Shown here in pieces: positions 34,513 through 43,068 of a DNA stretch of 64,000 nt (position 1 is its first letter; every line of letters starts with the position of its first letter). The DNA is from Brevibacterium iodinum ATCC 49514. Its GTDB lineage: Bacteria > Actinomycetota > Actinomycetes > Actinomycetales > Brevibacteriaceae. Where the stretch lies: assembly GCF_900169265.1 (NCBI RefSeq), contig NZ_FXYX01000010.1, forward strand, positions 1 through 64,000. The letters run 5' to 3'. A program made the translations under genes and the position numbers. The notes below the pieces were generated by a model. That model saw only the letters and a list, made by a program, of their open reading frames with translations. It ran no database searches and was not told the DNA's origin.

Positions 34513-36333
34513 TCACCTCAGGTGATGAACCTCCTGCAGCCCGTACACCGGAGTCTCGATGCCTTCGTGCCGGGCCTTGAGCTGCAGCGCCAGGTACAGC
34601 GAGTAGTGACGGGCCTGGTGGAGGTTGCCGCCCATGAACCACAGGTTCTCCTGCTGGGTGGGCTTCCACATATTGCGCTGCTCGCCTTCCCACGGGCCTG
34701 GGTCCTTGGTCGTCTCCGACCCCAGTCCCCAGCATTTGCCGACTTTGTCTGCGGTCTCCTGGTCGACGAGGTCCGCGACCCAGCCGTTCATCGAACCGTA
34801 GCCGGTGGCATAGACTACGAGGTCGGCTGGCAGCTCCGTGCCGTCCGCCAAAACAACCGAGTCAGAAGTCAGGTGGTCGACCTGGCCTTTGGCCAGCTTC
34901 ACTTTGCCGTCGGCGACGAGCTCGGCGGCTCCGACGTCGATGTAGTAGCCCGAGCCGCGGCGCAGGTACTTGAGGAACAAGCCGGACTCATCGTCGCCGA
35001 AGTCGAGGTCGAACCCGGCATCTTCCATGCGCTGGTAGAAGTCCTTATCTGCGTCCTTGATCTGGTCGTAGAGCGGGATCTGGAACTCGTGCATGATCCG
35101 GTACGGCAGCGACGCGAAGATGAGATCCGCCTTCTCCGTCGTCACCCCGCTCTCCAGAGCGCGTTCGGAGTACAGGTCCCCCAACGCGATCTCCACGAGC
35201 GAGTCGCTCTTGACGATGTGCGTGCTCGAGCGCTGCACCATGGTGACGTCGGCGCCGTGCTCGTACAGAGCTCCGCAGATGTCGAAGGCCGAGTTGTTGC
35301 TGCCGATGACGACGACCTTCTTACCTGCATAGGCATCGGGACCCGGGTGCTGCGAGGAGTGCTGCTGCTCACCTTCGAAGATGTCCGAGCCCGGGAACGT
35401 GGGGATGTTCGGCTTGCCCGACATGCCCGTGGCCATCACCAGATGGGTCGGGTGCAGAGTGACTTTCTCTCCGTTCCGGTCGACCTCGACCGTCCACCGG
35501 CCTTCTGCTTCGTCATAGGTCGCCGAGGCAGCGGTCGTCGATGACCAGTACGGAATCTCCATCACCTTCGTGTAGAACTCCAACCAGTCAGCGATCTTGT
35601 CCTTCGGTGCGAACACCGGCCAATTGTCGGGGAACTTCAGGTACGGCAGGTGGTCGTACCAGACCGGATCGTGCAGGCACAGCGACTTGTACCGCGACCG
35701 CCACTGGTCACCCGGCCGCTCCCACCGATCGATGACCAGGGAGGGCACCCCGAGTTGGCGGAGGCGAGCGCCGAGGGCGATCCCGCCCTGCCCGCCACCG
35801 ACGACGAGGATGTACGGGTCGGCGGTCTTACCCCAGGCGGCGTCCTCCTCGGCGAGTTTCTCCGACCAGCTCTTCCGCTCGGGATCGACGCCGTGTTCTG
35901 CACCCTTGACCCGGCGATTGCCGCGCGGCTCCTCGTGTCCGGCGATCTCCTGCAGCGAGGTGAGCATGGTCCAGGCCTTGATGCCGTCTTCGTCGATGAG
36001 GCGGACCAGCCCTTTGCCGCGCCCCACCGAGGTGGTGAAAGTGAACCATGCTTCCGTCACTCCGTCGGCGGTTGCCGCCGGTTCGGCCAGTTCGAAGTCT
36101 TCCGGTGAGACCCGGTCGAGATTGTGGGTGAGCAGGTCGGTGACTCCGTCGGGGTTCTCCACCGTTTTGAGATTCCAGGTGAAGGATACGAGGTCCCTCC
36201 AATAGCTGTCGGTGGCGAACAGTCCGGCTGCGGCAGGGATGTCCCGGCGGCTGAGCGCCGATTCAAAGTCCTGCAGCCACCTCATCGCGATGTCGTCGGC
36301 GGTCAGCTGGGGACGGTCGAGCGTCGTTGTCAT
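34513..36333 (-). CDS. FAD/NADPH-dependent monooxygenase with N-terminal NTF2-like domain
   Basis: A 606-residue flavoprotein. Residues ~10-150 look like an NTF2/SnoaL-type domain. FAD binding uses VVGGGQGG near residue 178. The flavin-monooxygenase fingerprint reads FEGEQQHSSQHP, and the NADPH-binding Rossmann motif reads VVVIGSNNSA. A late ATGYGSMNGW block matches the ATG motif of YUCCA/BVMO-like enzymes. It probably oxygenates a ketone, aldehyde, amine or sulfide. ATG 36333 has GAGGAGGAG 5 nt upstream. It is divergent from a GAF regulator and near an alcohol dehydrogenase, suggesting an alcohol-to-ketone-to-ester route; the substrate is unknown. Confidence 0.88.
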   Translation of the reverse strand: MTTTLDRPQLTADDIAMRWLQDFESALSRRDIPAAAGLFATDSYWRDLVSFTWNLKTVENPDGVTDLLTHNLDRVSPEDFELAEPAATADGVTEAWFTFTTSVGRGKGLVRLIDEDGIKAWTMLTSLQEIAGHEEPRGNRRVKGAEHGVDPERKSWSEKLAEEDAAWGKTADPYILVVGGGQGGIALGARLRQLGVPSLVIDRWERPGDQWRSRYKSLCLHDPVWYDHLPYLKFPDNWPVFAPKDKIADWLEFYTKVMEIPYWSSTTAASATYDEAEGRWTVEVDRNGEKVTLHPTHLVMATGMSGKPNIPTFPGSDIFEGEQQHSSQHPGPDAYAGKKVVVIGSNNSAFDICGALYEHGADVTMVQRSSTHIVKSDSLVEIALGDLYSERALESGVTTEKADLIFASLPYRIMHEFQIPLYDQIKDADKDFYQRMEDAGFDLDFGDDESGLFLKYLRRGSGYYIDVGAAELVADGKVKLAKGQVDHLTSDSVVLADGTELPADLVVYATGYGSMNGWVADLVDQETADKVGKCWGLGSETTKDPGPWEGEQRNMWKPTQQENLWFMGGNLHQARHYSLYLALQLKARHEGIETPVYGLQEVHHLR

Positions 36334-36396
36334 GTCACTCCTCCTCATTGAGTTCAGTGACTCCAAACTAAGCCGGGCACTCCCCGCTCGGAAGAG

Positions 36397-36412
36397 TTGC
36401 ATCGGATTGCAT
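36397..36412. promoter_or_regulatory. helix-phased TTGCAT direct repeats
   Basis: TTGCAT at 36397-36402 and again at 36407-36412, exactly 10 bp apart, in the divergent gap between monooxygenase and GAF regulator. Candidate activator site. Confidence 0.45.
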
Positions 36413-36454
36413 GGTCCACGCCGTGCCGGGATTCTCACCGACGCCTCGCCCCCA

Positions 36455-36489
36455 TGGTCAGGGGTGCGTTCCCGTCTTATACTCAAGGC
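36455..36489 (+). promoter_or_regulatory. leaderless promoter of the GAF regulator gene
   Basis: TGGTCA (-35), a 17-nt spacer, and TATACT (-10, 36478-36483), 6 nt before ATG 36490. This spacing would start the transcript at or beside the ATG. Confidence 0.6.
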
Positions 36490-37650
36490 ATGCTTCAGCC
36501 GGATCTGGCGCATCTCGCCAGAGACCTGACACGCATTCACGATGCTGTGATCACCGGGGCTTCGCCGCCGGTGCAACCGCGCGCGCTGGTCAGGCGCTCG
36601 TGGGATCGGATGCTGCGCTTGGGGCTGGACCCGGATGGCGCGAATGCGCGGATCGTCGCCGATGAGGCTGAACTGGAGACTCGACGCCGGAAGTCCCAGT
36701 TGCGACTGGTCGTCGATGAGATGCGCTCAGTACTGTTGCGGGCTCCCGACGCCGCGCCGTTCATCCTCGTCGTCACCGATGCCGACGGCGTCATTCTGTG
36801 GCGAGACGGTGCGGCATCGGCCAGACGGCAAGCCGATGAGCTCGGATTCGTCGAAGGAGCGCATTGGTCCGAAGTCAAGGTCGGCACGAATGCCATCGGC
36901 ACGGCGCTGACCGAGGAGGCACCCGTCCAGCTCTTCTCCGCCGAGCACTTCGAAGCCTCGCAGCATCCCTGGTACTGCAGCGCCATGCCCGTCCACGACC
37001 CGCACGATGGGGCCCTGTTGGGCGTCGTCGACATCAGCGGCCCGGCGATGACTCTTCACCCGGCCGTGCAGTCCTTGGTGATGACGGCGGTGCGGCTGGC
37101 CGAGGCGCGGCTGATGATCGCGCAGCAGGAAGCGCTGAACACTCTGCGCGATCGGATGTCGGCGATGCTCGCCGGCACGTCCGGCCCGGCCCTCGTCGTC
37201 GACGAGGCCGGATGGGTGGCCTACCAGCAGGGAGTGCGCAGCCGCGACCGCATCGAGGCCCCCGCTGCCGACCGTTCGATCCTCATTCCCGGTGCTGGTC
37301 TGTGCCTGCCGGAGAAGATCACCGGCGGCTGGCTGCTGCGGCCCACCGGCGACCGTCGAGCCTCGGTGACTCTGCGCATGAGGCAGGATCCGCCCGTGCT
37401 CGATGTCCATTCCGGCACCGAGCCCCTGGTCGTTCCGCTCACGCCACGGCGGGCGCAGATTCTGGCGGCGGTCACCTCGGCGGGTGTTGCAGGGATCAGT
37501 GCCGCCGATCTCAGCCAGCGCCTCTACGGGGACGGTGACCATGTGGTCACCGTCCGCGCTGAGGTCTCGCGTCTGCGCCGATCCGTCGGTGCGCTGCTCG
37601 CCACCCGCCCCTACCGGTGGGCCGAAGGAGTCGACGCGCGGGTGGACTAG
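36490..37650 (+). CDS. GAF domain transcriptional regulator
   Basis: A 386-residue regulator. An N-terminal helical segment (SWDRMLRLGLDPDG) precedes a GAF domain at about residues 70-215, containing HWSEVKVGTNAIGTAL and FEASQHPWYCSAMPVHDP as in AcoR/MimR-like activators. It lacks the AAA+ sigma-54 domain. A C-terminal winged-helix-like segment (LTPRRAQILAAVTSAG...AEVSRLRRSVGALL) probably binds DNA. In actinobacteria this architecture commonly controls monooxygenase and alcohol dehydrogenase genes, which flank it here on both sides. Its stop is 3 bp from the convergent alcohol dehydrogenase stop. Confidence 0.87.
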   Translation: MLQPDLAHLARDLTRIHDAVITGASPPVQPRALVRRSWDRMLRLGLDPDGANARIVADEAELETRRRKSQLRLVVDEMRSVLLRAPDAAPFILVVTDADGVILWRDGAASARRQADELGFVEGAHWSEVKVGTNAIGTALTEEAPVQLFSAEHFEASQHPWYCSAMPVHDPHDGALLGVVDISGPAMTLHPAVQSLVMTAVRLAEARLMIAQQEALNTLRDRMSAMLAGTSGPALVVDEAGWVAYQQGVRSRDRIEAPAADRSILIPGAGLCLPEKITGGWLLRPTGDRRASVTLRMRQDPPVLDVHSGTEPLVVPLTPRRAQILAAVTSAGVAGISAADLSQRLYGDGDHVVTVRAEVSRLRRSVGALLATRPYRWAEGVDARVD

Positions 37651-37653
37651 GTG

Positions 37654-38700
37654 TCAGCTGCCGTGCGGAACGACGACCGCTCGGCCGGAGAGCTCACCGG
37701 CCTGCAGCTTCCGATAGGCTTCCAGTCCGTCGTCGATGCTGTAGCGTTCGACTTCCGGCATGATCTGACCAGCCCGGTACATGTCGACGACCTCATGGAG
37801 GTCCTCGATCGTTCCCCAGTAGGTGTTCGTCAGCGTCGCTTCGTAGGGATTGGTGAAGAAGGACCATTCAAACGTTCCGCCGGCAATGCCGACGATTGTG
37901 CAACGACCCATGCGGGCCATTGATTGCGCGGCGACCTTGACTGTCGAGGAGGCACCGACGAAGTCGAACGCGGCATCGACGCCCTTGCCACCAGTGATCT
38001 CACGGATTCGTTCGACCTGACCTTCTCCTCCACCCACGGTGATAGCCCCGGCCGCTTCGGCCTTCGCCATCGCCTCGGGCTTCATATCCGTGGCGATGAC
38101 CGTCGCACCGGTGAGAGCCTTCAAGATCTGCACTCCGATTTGGCCCAGCCCGCCGAGACCGATGACCAGCGCGTAGCGTCCGCCTCCCGCGAGATTCGGC
38201 AGCGAGTTCTTGATTGCGTGGTAAGGGGTCAGGCCTGCGTCGGAGAGCGGTGCTGCCGCAATTGGGTCGGCATCGCCAAGCGGGACGAGGTTCCGTGCGG
38301 GAACGGTGACGTATTCGGCCATCCCGCCGTCGCGTCCCAGCCCGACTCCGAGATAGGGGTTGGTCGCGGCGTTCTCACAATAGGTGTCCTGCCCACGTGA
38401 GCAGGCTCGGCAACGACCGCATCCGATCGGGCCGTAGACGAGGTAGGCGTCACCCTTTTTGATTCCTGACACGCCGGGGCCAAGGTCTTCGGCCCACCCC
38501 GAGTTCTCGTGTCCGAGGACGAATGGCGGCGGTACTGCTCCGGGGGTGCCCTCTTCGAATTCGTTGTACACGGCAACATCCGAGTGGCAGGCTCCTGCTC
38601 CGGCAACCTTGAGCAGAACCTCACCTGGTCCTGGTATGGGCTTCTCAACGTCTTTGAGCGTGGGAAAGGTCTTGAAGTCTTCGAATACGATCGCCTTCAT
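37654..38700 (-). CDS. zinc-dependent NAD(P)-alcohol dehydrogenase
   Basis: A 348-residue medium-chain dehydrogenase. Catalytic-zinc ligands are in GACHSD and GHENSGW. The structural zinc site is CGRCRACSRGQDTYC. The coenzyme-binding motif is GLGGLGQIG near residue 177, followed by ATDMKPEAM. AAAGGA lies about 9 nt before ATG 38700. It probably oxidises an alcohol produced or used together with the monooxygenase at 34513, both lying around the GAF regulator. An AT-rich promoter region (TAATTATC) precedes it. Confidence 0.92.
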   Translation of the reverse strand: MKAIVFEDFKTFPTLKDVEKPIPGPGEVLLKVAGAGACHSDVAVYNEFEEGTPGAVPPPFVLGHENSGWAEDLGPGVSGIKKGDAYLVYGPIGCGRCRACSRGQDTYCENAATNPYLGVGLGRDGGMAEYVTVPARNLVPLGDADPIAAAPLSDAGLTPYHAIKNSLPNLAGGGRYALVIGLGGLGQIGVQILKALTGATVIATDMKPEAMAKAEAAGAITVGGGEGQVERIREITGGKGVDAAFDFVGASSTVKVAAQSMARMGRCTIVGIAGGTFEWSFFTNPYEATLTNTYWGTIEDLHEVVDMYRAGQIMPEVERYSIDDGLEAYRKLQAGELSGRAVVVPHGS

Positions 38701-38824
38701 GGTGCGAGTTCCTTTCGAATAGATTGGGACGGTGATCTCCGCTCCGAAGCCCACGTTAGGCCCGCGCAACAGATAATTACCCCTTGTACCACCTGGTGAA
38801 ACCCTATTTTCCACAAACGATCAG

Positions 38825-39240
38825 CTACTTCGGGCCGGCCCCGCGGTAGCTCCCGACCGACCACAGCACACCCTCGGGGTCGTGGATGGCGAAGTCGAGC
38901 GATCCATAGTCCTGCTCGGTCAGTCCCATGACCTCGGTGGCGCCCGCAGCGAGCGTACGCTGGTGGAGCTCACGGACGTTGCCGGAGGCCAGATACACCG
39001 ACCCCGAGGCGACTCCCGTCTTGGTCAGGACCCCGCCGTCATCGCGGACGGACCCGAGCATCACTCCCCCCCCCCGCCCTCGGGCCAGTCGAGTTCGGCA
39101 TGATCGACGCGATCCGGATCGTCGGCGTTCGTGTATTCGGCGATGACGTCGAAGCCGAGCGCCTCCTGCAGGAAGGCGCTCGCGGCTTTGGCATCGCGGT
39201 AGCGGGAGGTGGGCCAGACGTTGGCATGGTTCTCGGACAT
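38825..39240 (-). pseudogene. VOC family protein frameshifted at a G10 tract
   Basis: Two frames encode the halves of one glyoxalase/VOC-like protein. The N-terminal half (MSENHANVWPTSRYRDAKAA...FDVIAEY) runs from ATG 39240, with AGGAG upstream. The C-terminal half (GVMLGSVRDDGG...YGSLDFAIHDPEGVLWSVG) ends at 38825. They meet in ten G residues (minus strand, 39066-39075), where the N-half meets TGA. Eight or eleven Gs would restore one ~138-residue protein with the expected WPEGGGGVMLG junction. It may be a slippage-controlled switch, recent inactivation or a sequencing error. Function of the intact family member is unassigned. Confidence 0.8.
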
Positions 39241-39311
39241 GGTCACTCCTGAGTTCGTCGCAGTTGGAATTCCATCATCGACGCATACCCACCATCAGGT
39301 CTTGGACAAAT

Positions 39312-39361
39312 GGGAACAGGTCATCCCCTCGCCGAGGCGGCCCCCCACCGAATCTGTTCCC
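39312..39361 (-). terminator. inverted repeat after small gene
   Basis: GGGAACAG/CTGTTCCC 8-bp arms with a 34-nt loop containing a CGCCGAGGCGG copy. Downstream of the 74-residue ORF on the minus strand. Weak terminator candidate. Confidence 0.35.
39330..39346. repeat. CGCCGAGGCGG-type intergenic repeat copy
   Basis: CGCCGAGGCGGCCCCCC, in the gap between the VOC pseudogene and the 74-residue ORF. Confidence 0.45.
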
Positions 39362-39447
39362 TCAGTCCGGGTGCGGGCCACGGCATCGGCGGCAAGCCGC
39401 GTGTTCATGGCAGCCGCCGCCGCGGCCGGCCTCCAAGAGCTTCGTCG

Positions 39448-39672
39448 TCAGTGAGTCGAGGTCGGTGGGAAAGCCCCTCGACTCCCTGCCGCGCGTGCGG
39501 CGATGACGTCGAGGCTCTCGAAGCAGATGGACCTGACATGTGCGACCAGCAGCTCATCGATGAGGTTGATGACCTCGTCGGTCGTCCGCTGTACCCGACG
39601 TTGCAGCTCATTCTCCGAGTTTTCGAGGCCAAGCCGGTCGGCGTACCGTGTCACGAGCGTTGACGCTGCCAT
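39448..39672 (-). CDS. small protein of unknown function (74 aa)
   Basis: A 74-residue, mostly helical hydrophilic protein (MAASTLVTRYADRLGLENSE at the start, then RRVQRTTDEVINLIDELL and VRSICFESLDVIAARAAG). AAAGGA lies 6 nt before ATG 39672, and the gene begins 28 bp after the DUF1989 gene stop on the same strand, so they are probably co-transcribed. The frame extends upstream through the DUF1989 gene, but composition and ribosome site favour this start. No family recognised. Confidence 0.6.
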   Translation of the reverse strand: MAASTLVTRYADRLGLENSENELQRRVQRTTDEVINLIDELLVAHVRSICFESLDVIAARAAGSRGAFPPTSTH

Positions 39673-39700
39673 TGCAGGTCCTTTCCGCTCTGGTGCTTGC

Positions 39701-40540
39701 TTACGCCCACGGTTGGGGTCGGAGTCCGTGGGCTCCTCGATACCTCGGTGAGCTCGGCTGCTCCCACTCGCCGAGGAGGTCCTCGGGGAGGCGATAGACC
39801 GTGACCTTGAGAGGGTGGCAGTTCTCCACCGGATCGGACGAGCCGTCACCGAACATCGGTGCGGACAGATCTCCGCCCGGGCAGGTGGACAGGGCCGCGA
39901 GCAGGTCCTGCTCGGCGAAGAATTCGAAGTGGTCGCCCGGGCGTGCCGGGCAGGTCTTCATGAAGTATTCGTCGTTGTCATTCAGCCCCGTGCATTGGAA
40001 GACGTTGAGCACATCGTGGACGTCGAATTCGGTGAGGCCGTAGGGCAGGATCGCGCGGACGAGGTTCGAATGGCAGTGGTAGTCGAAGTCGACGCCGCTG
40101 AGCATCCGTGACACGTATGGGTCGCATCGGGTGCCCAAGGTGTCGTGCACGCGGCCGCCCTCCGGGTCGGTGCCGTAGTCGGACAGTGTGTCGCCGACGA
40201 TGGTAGCCATCGGCCGCAGAAACGGAAGCGTCGACCACAGGCGGTCGAATGTGGACACGTGCGCGGCCTGGAGTTGTCGGGTCCGTGCCGCCCAGAATCG
40301 CTCCCTGGGGTCGTGGCGATTCCACAGATTGAGGTCGCCGACCTGCGGGCCGTCGACCGTGGAGATACGGCAGATATGACCGGCAGGGATGTCCCAGGCC
40401 TGTCCGGAGCGAATGGGGATGGTGAATTCGTCGATGACTTCCCGAGAGCGCACGTCTTCGCCGATCCGTGAGTAGAAGTCTCTGTCGACCTCGAGCGCAG
40501 GTCCCTGATAGGCGGCTTCCTGCAGGCGGCTCTGAGCCAT
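39701..40540 (-). CDS. DUF1989 (urea carboxylase-associated) family protein
   Basis: A 279-residue protein with the DUF1989 signature: an N-terminal PIRSGQAWDIPAGHICRIS segment, VGDLNLWNRHDPRERFW, a metal-like cluster DPYVSRMLSG...DYHCHSNLVRA, and CPARPGDHFEFFAEQDLLAALSTCPGGD near the C terminus. Family members lie beside urea carboxylase or glycine-cleavage genes and some are linked to ethylamine or amino-compound use. No such partner is next to it here; only two small unknown genes flank it. ATG 40540 lies 9 nt after GGAGGAGG. Confidence 0.85.
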   Translation of the reverse strand: MAQSRLQEAAYQGPALEVDRDFYSRIGEDVRSREVIDEFTIPIRSGQAWDIPAGHICRISTVDGPQVGDLNLWNRHDPRERFWAARTRQLQAAHVSTFDRLWSTLPFLRPMATIVGDTLSDYGTDPEGGRVHDTLGTRCDPYVSRMLSGVDFDYHCHSNLVRAILPYGLTEFDVHDVLNVFQCTGLNDNDEYFMKTCPARPGDHFEFFAEQDLLAALSTCPGGDLSAPMFGDGSSDPVENCHPLKVTVYRLPEDLLGEWEQPSSPRYRGAHGLRPQPWA

Positions 40541-40706
40541 TGGACGCATCCTCCTCCATAGTCGGGTTGCCTGCAACGATGCCAGCTTCGGACCGGATGT
40601 CCAAGCGGGTGTTCGTCGGGTCTATGCTGAAATCACAGAGCCGACGCAGGTAAATCAGCGTCGTCGTATGCGCCGAACCGCGTGGACCGAGCAGTGGGAG
40701 GTTGGA

Positions 40707-40946
40707 ATGGCTGCAGAGAGGATCGACGTCGAGATGCAGGACACGGGCGAGTTCTTGGCCGGCATCCACACGGCGACGGGAACAGATGAGATCGTTCTGA
40801 AGTTCGACGACGCCGAACAGGTCTCCGACCGGGTTTTGGACAATGACGAGGCCACTGCCCGCGCGACCGTGGAATTCCTCCTCAGCCATCAGCCTCCCGG
40901 GGACCTGCCGGACCGAATCGACCTCGTTGACATCGCCGTTGCCTAA
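40707..40946 (+). CDS. small acidic protein of unknown function (79 aa)
   Basis: A 79-residue acidic protein (AERIDVEMQDTGEFLAGIH, then EIVLKFDDAEQVSDRVLDND and PGDLPDRIDLVDIAVA). GGGAGG lies 5 nt before ATG 40707, and codon composition is normal for the region. It is divergent from the DUF1989 gene and convergent with the second tctA gene. No family recognised. Confidence 0.6.
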   Translation: MAAERIDVEMQDTGEFLAGIHTATGTDEIVLKFDDAEQVSDRVLDNDEATARATVEFLLSHQPPGDLPDRIDLVDIAVA

Positions 40947-40987
40947 GACGACGCGATCAAGTCCGTCCGGAAGCTGCGGGGTTAGCA

Positions 40988-42517
40988 CTACCTGGGCTGA
41001 GCGCCTCCGGCACCGACTTCTGCGTCAGCGTTCTCCTTCCCTACCCAACGCTTCCAAGGCAGTGCCGACACGAGGGCCAGCAGTGCGATGATCAGAAACA
41101 CCATGGCCAGTGGGTCGGTAGCGACCGCCCAGAAGTCTCCGCTGGTCAGGCCCAGTGCCTGCTGGAGGTTCCGTTCGAGCATCTCTCCCAGCACAAGACC
41201 GATCACCAGCAGGGCCGGTGCCATCCCGACCAGGCGCATCACGTAGCCGAGTACGCCGAATGCCAGTGCGATGTATACATCGGTCACCGAGTTGTGGATG
41301 CTGTAACAGGAGATGAGTGCGAGAATGAGAATGACCGGGGCCATGAACGGCATCGGAATGGCCAGGATCTTCGCGAGCAGTGGAGAGGCGCCGATGTTGA
41401 TGACGACGCCGAGGATCGCGCTGAATAGCAGTGCCCCGATGATCGTCCACCCGAGTTCTGGGTTCGCATCGAAGAAACCGGGGCCGGGGTTGAGGCCGTA
41501 CATCATCAGGTAGGCGAGCAGAACTGCCGTCGTGCCTGATCCCGGGATTCCCAGGGTCAGAAGAGGCACCATCGAACCCGACACTGCAGCATTGTTCGCG
41601 GACTCCGGCGCGACCAGTCCACGGACAGCGCCCTTGCCCATACCCGCAGACGCCGGAGCGAGTCGCTTCTCCAATCCATATGAGAAGAAGGCGGCGATCG
41701 TCGTTCCTGCGCCCGGGAGCACTCCGGCAACGAATCCGATGACCGATCCTCGCAGGCTGGGGAGGGTCCCCTGCTTGAGGTCGGACTTTGTCGGAAGAAA
41801 TCGTCCCGACAACTTCGACATCACCTGGGAGTCCTTGCCCATCGTGGTGCTGGCCAAGATCTCACCGACGCCGAAGACGCCGATGATCGCGACGATCGAG
41901 TCGACCCCCTCCAACAGGGTGAAGCTGCCGAAGGTGAAGCGAGGAAGCCCCGACTGAAGTTCGATGCCGACGGTCGAAACAGCCACTCCGATGGCGACTG
42001 CTGTCAGCCCCAGCATCGGTGCCGAACCGACGAGGGTGGCACTGAGCACCAGCGCCATGACGACGACCGCGAAATAGGCGCCGGGCCCGAACGCAAGTCC
42101 GAGTTCCGACATCGGCCCGGCAATGAAGGCCAGTCCAAGGAACGCGAGCACACTGCCGACGAATGATGCGAGAGCAGAGATGGAAAGCGCGGTGGCCGCC
42201 TTGCCTTTCAATGCCATCGGGTGGCCGTCGAGTGTGGTCATGATGGCGCCAGGGTCACCCGGGATGTTCAGCAGGATCGCTGAGATCCTCCCGCCGTATT
42301 CTGCACCGAGATATAACGAGACCATCAGTGGAAGCGATATCTCGGCCGGAACCGTGATCGCGACCGGAAGGAGGAGCGCAATGGCAGTCGACGGACCGAT
42401 GCCGGGCAGCAGACCGGCGATGGTTCCGAGGACGACTCCGCCCAAGATGACCAGCAGCAGAGTCGGCGATGCCGCGATACCGTCGAGAGCCGAGAGGAGA
42501 TCGTTGATAGTGCTCAC
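40988..42517 (-). CDS. tctA: second tripartite tricarboxylate transporter permease TctA
   Basis: A 509-residue permease with about 11-12 membrane helices. TctA motifs: GTIAGLLPGIGPSTAIALLLP near residue 35 (in two parts), YGGRISAILLNIPGDPGAIMTTLDGHPMA near 75, and LVAPESANNAAVSGSMVP near 310. It differs widely from TctA1 at 23249 (PGDPGA versus PGQASA in the signature), so the two systems likely take different carboxylates. GTG 42517 overlaps the tctB stop by 4 bp, with GGAGG 9 nt upstream. Last gene of this operon. Confidence 0.93.
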   Translation of the reverse strand: MSTINDLLSALDGIAASPTLLLVILGGVVLGTIAGLLPGIGPSTAIALLLPVAITVPAEISLPLMVSLYLGAEYGGRISAILLNIPGDPGAIMTTLDGHPMALKGKAATALSISALASFVGSVLAFLGLAFIAGPMSELGLAFGPGAYFAVVVMALVLSATLVGSAPMLGLTAVAIGVAVSTVGIELQSGLPRFTFGSFTLLEGVDSIVAIIGVFGVGEILASTTMGKDSQVMSKLSGRFLPTKSDLKQGTLPSLRGSVIGFVAGVLPGAGTTIAAFFSYGLEKRLAPASAGMGKGAVRGLVAPESANNAAVSGSMVPLLTLGIPGSGTTAVLLAYLMMYGLNPGPGFFDANPELGWTIIGALLFSAILGVVINIGASPLLAKILAIPMPFMAPVILILALISCYSIHNSVTDVYIALAFGVLGYVMRLVGMAPALLVIGLVLGEMLERNLQQALGLTSGDFWAVATDPLAMVFLIIALLALVSALPWKRWVGKENADAEVGAGGAQPR

Positions 42518-43068
42518 AGCTGCAGACCTCCGAATACCAGGTACTCCAGCCAGCCGACAGGCAGAAGCACATTGAGCCAGATGTCGAACACGAGGAAGAG
42601 GATCATCGCGATCGCAATGTTGATGACGAAGAGCCCGAGGGCTCGTGCCACGCTGAGTCGGATTCCAAACACCGTCATTGAGACCAACATCGAGAAGATG
42701 ACTGAGGCTTCGACAAATCCGATGAGGAAGATCGAGGCCGCATACAGACCGAAGAGGACGATGCACCAGACTACCCGCAGAAACTCCCGTCCTTCGATCG
42801 GCCGGACGTCGACATAGCCGCGCAGAATCGCGATGATTCCGAGAGCGGTTGTGCAGAACAGGACGATGCCGACGACCAGCGGGAACGTCTTCGGACCGAT
42901 TCCATCTTCTCCGGCTGCATCCGGCAGAAGAAAGGCATTGATGAGGTAGAAGATCGCGAGGAAGCCGAGCACAATGCTCGACAGCATCGCCGAGGTGGTC
43001 CGACTTCCGGGTTCTTGGTGTCGTTCGTCGGCCGATCGAGGTGCGGCCGGATCTGTGTCCGCGCTCAT
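42514..43068 (-). CDS. tctB: second TctB family membrane protein
   Basis: A 184-residue protein with a ~30-residue hydrophilic N-tail and four helices (SSIVLGFLAIFYLINAFLL; TFPLVVGIVLFCTTALGII; the Trp/Cys-rich VVWCIVLFGLYAASIFLIGF; and IAIAMILFLVFDIWLNVLL). The conserved IGPKTFPLVVG segment after TM1 is typical of TctB. Both ends overlap neighbours by 4 bp, so tctC-tctB-tctA are translationally coupled. It lacks the long charged loop of TctB1. Confidence 0.88.
   Translation of the reverse strand: MSADTDPAAPRSADERHQEPGSRTTSAMLSSIVLGFLAIFYLINAFLLPDAAGEDGIGPKTFPLVVGIVLFCTTALGIIAILRGYVDVRPIEGREFLRVVWCIVLFGLYAASIFLIGFVEASVIFSMLVSMTVFGIRLSVARALGLFVINIAIAMILFLVFDIWLNVLLPVGWLEYLVFGGLQL

Noticed and set aside
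34345-35544. 399-codon frame antisense to the monooxygenase
   Set aside because: Overlaps the terminator and the clear flavoprotein gene; no motif.
36334-36489. Sigma-54 promoter for the monooxygenase, suggested by the AcoR-like regulator
   Set aside because: No GG-N10-GC element is present, the regulator lacks an AAA+ domain, and actinobacteria lack sigma-54.
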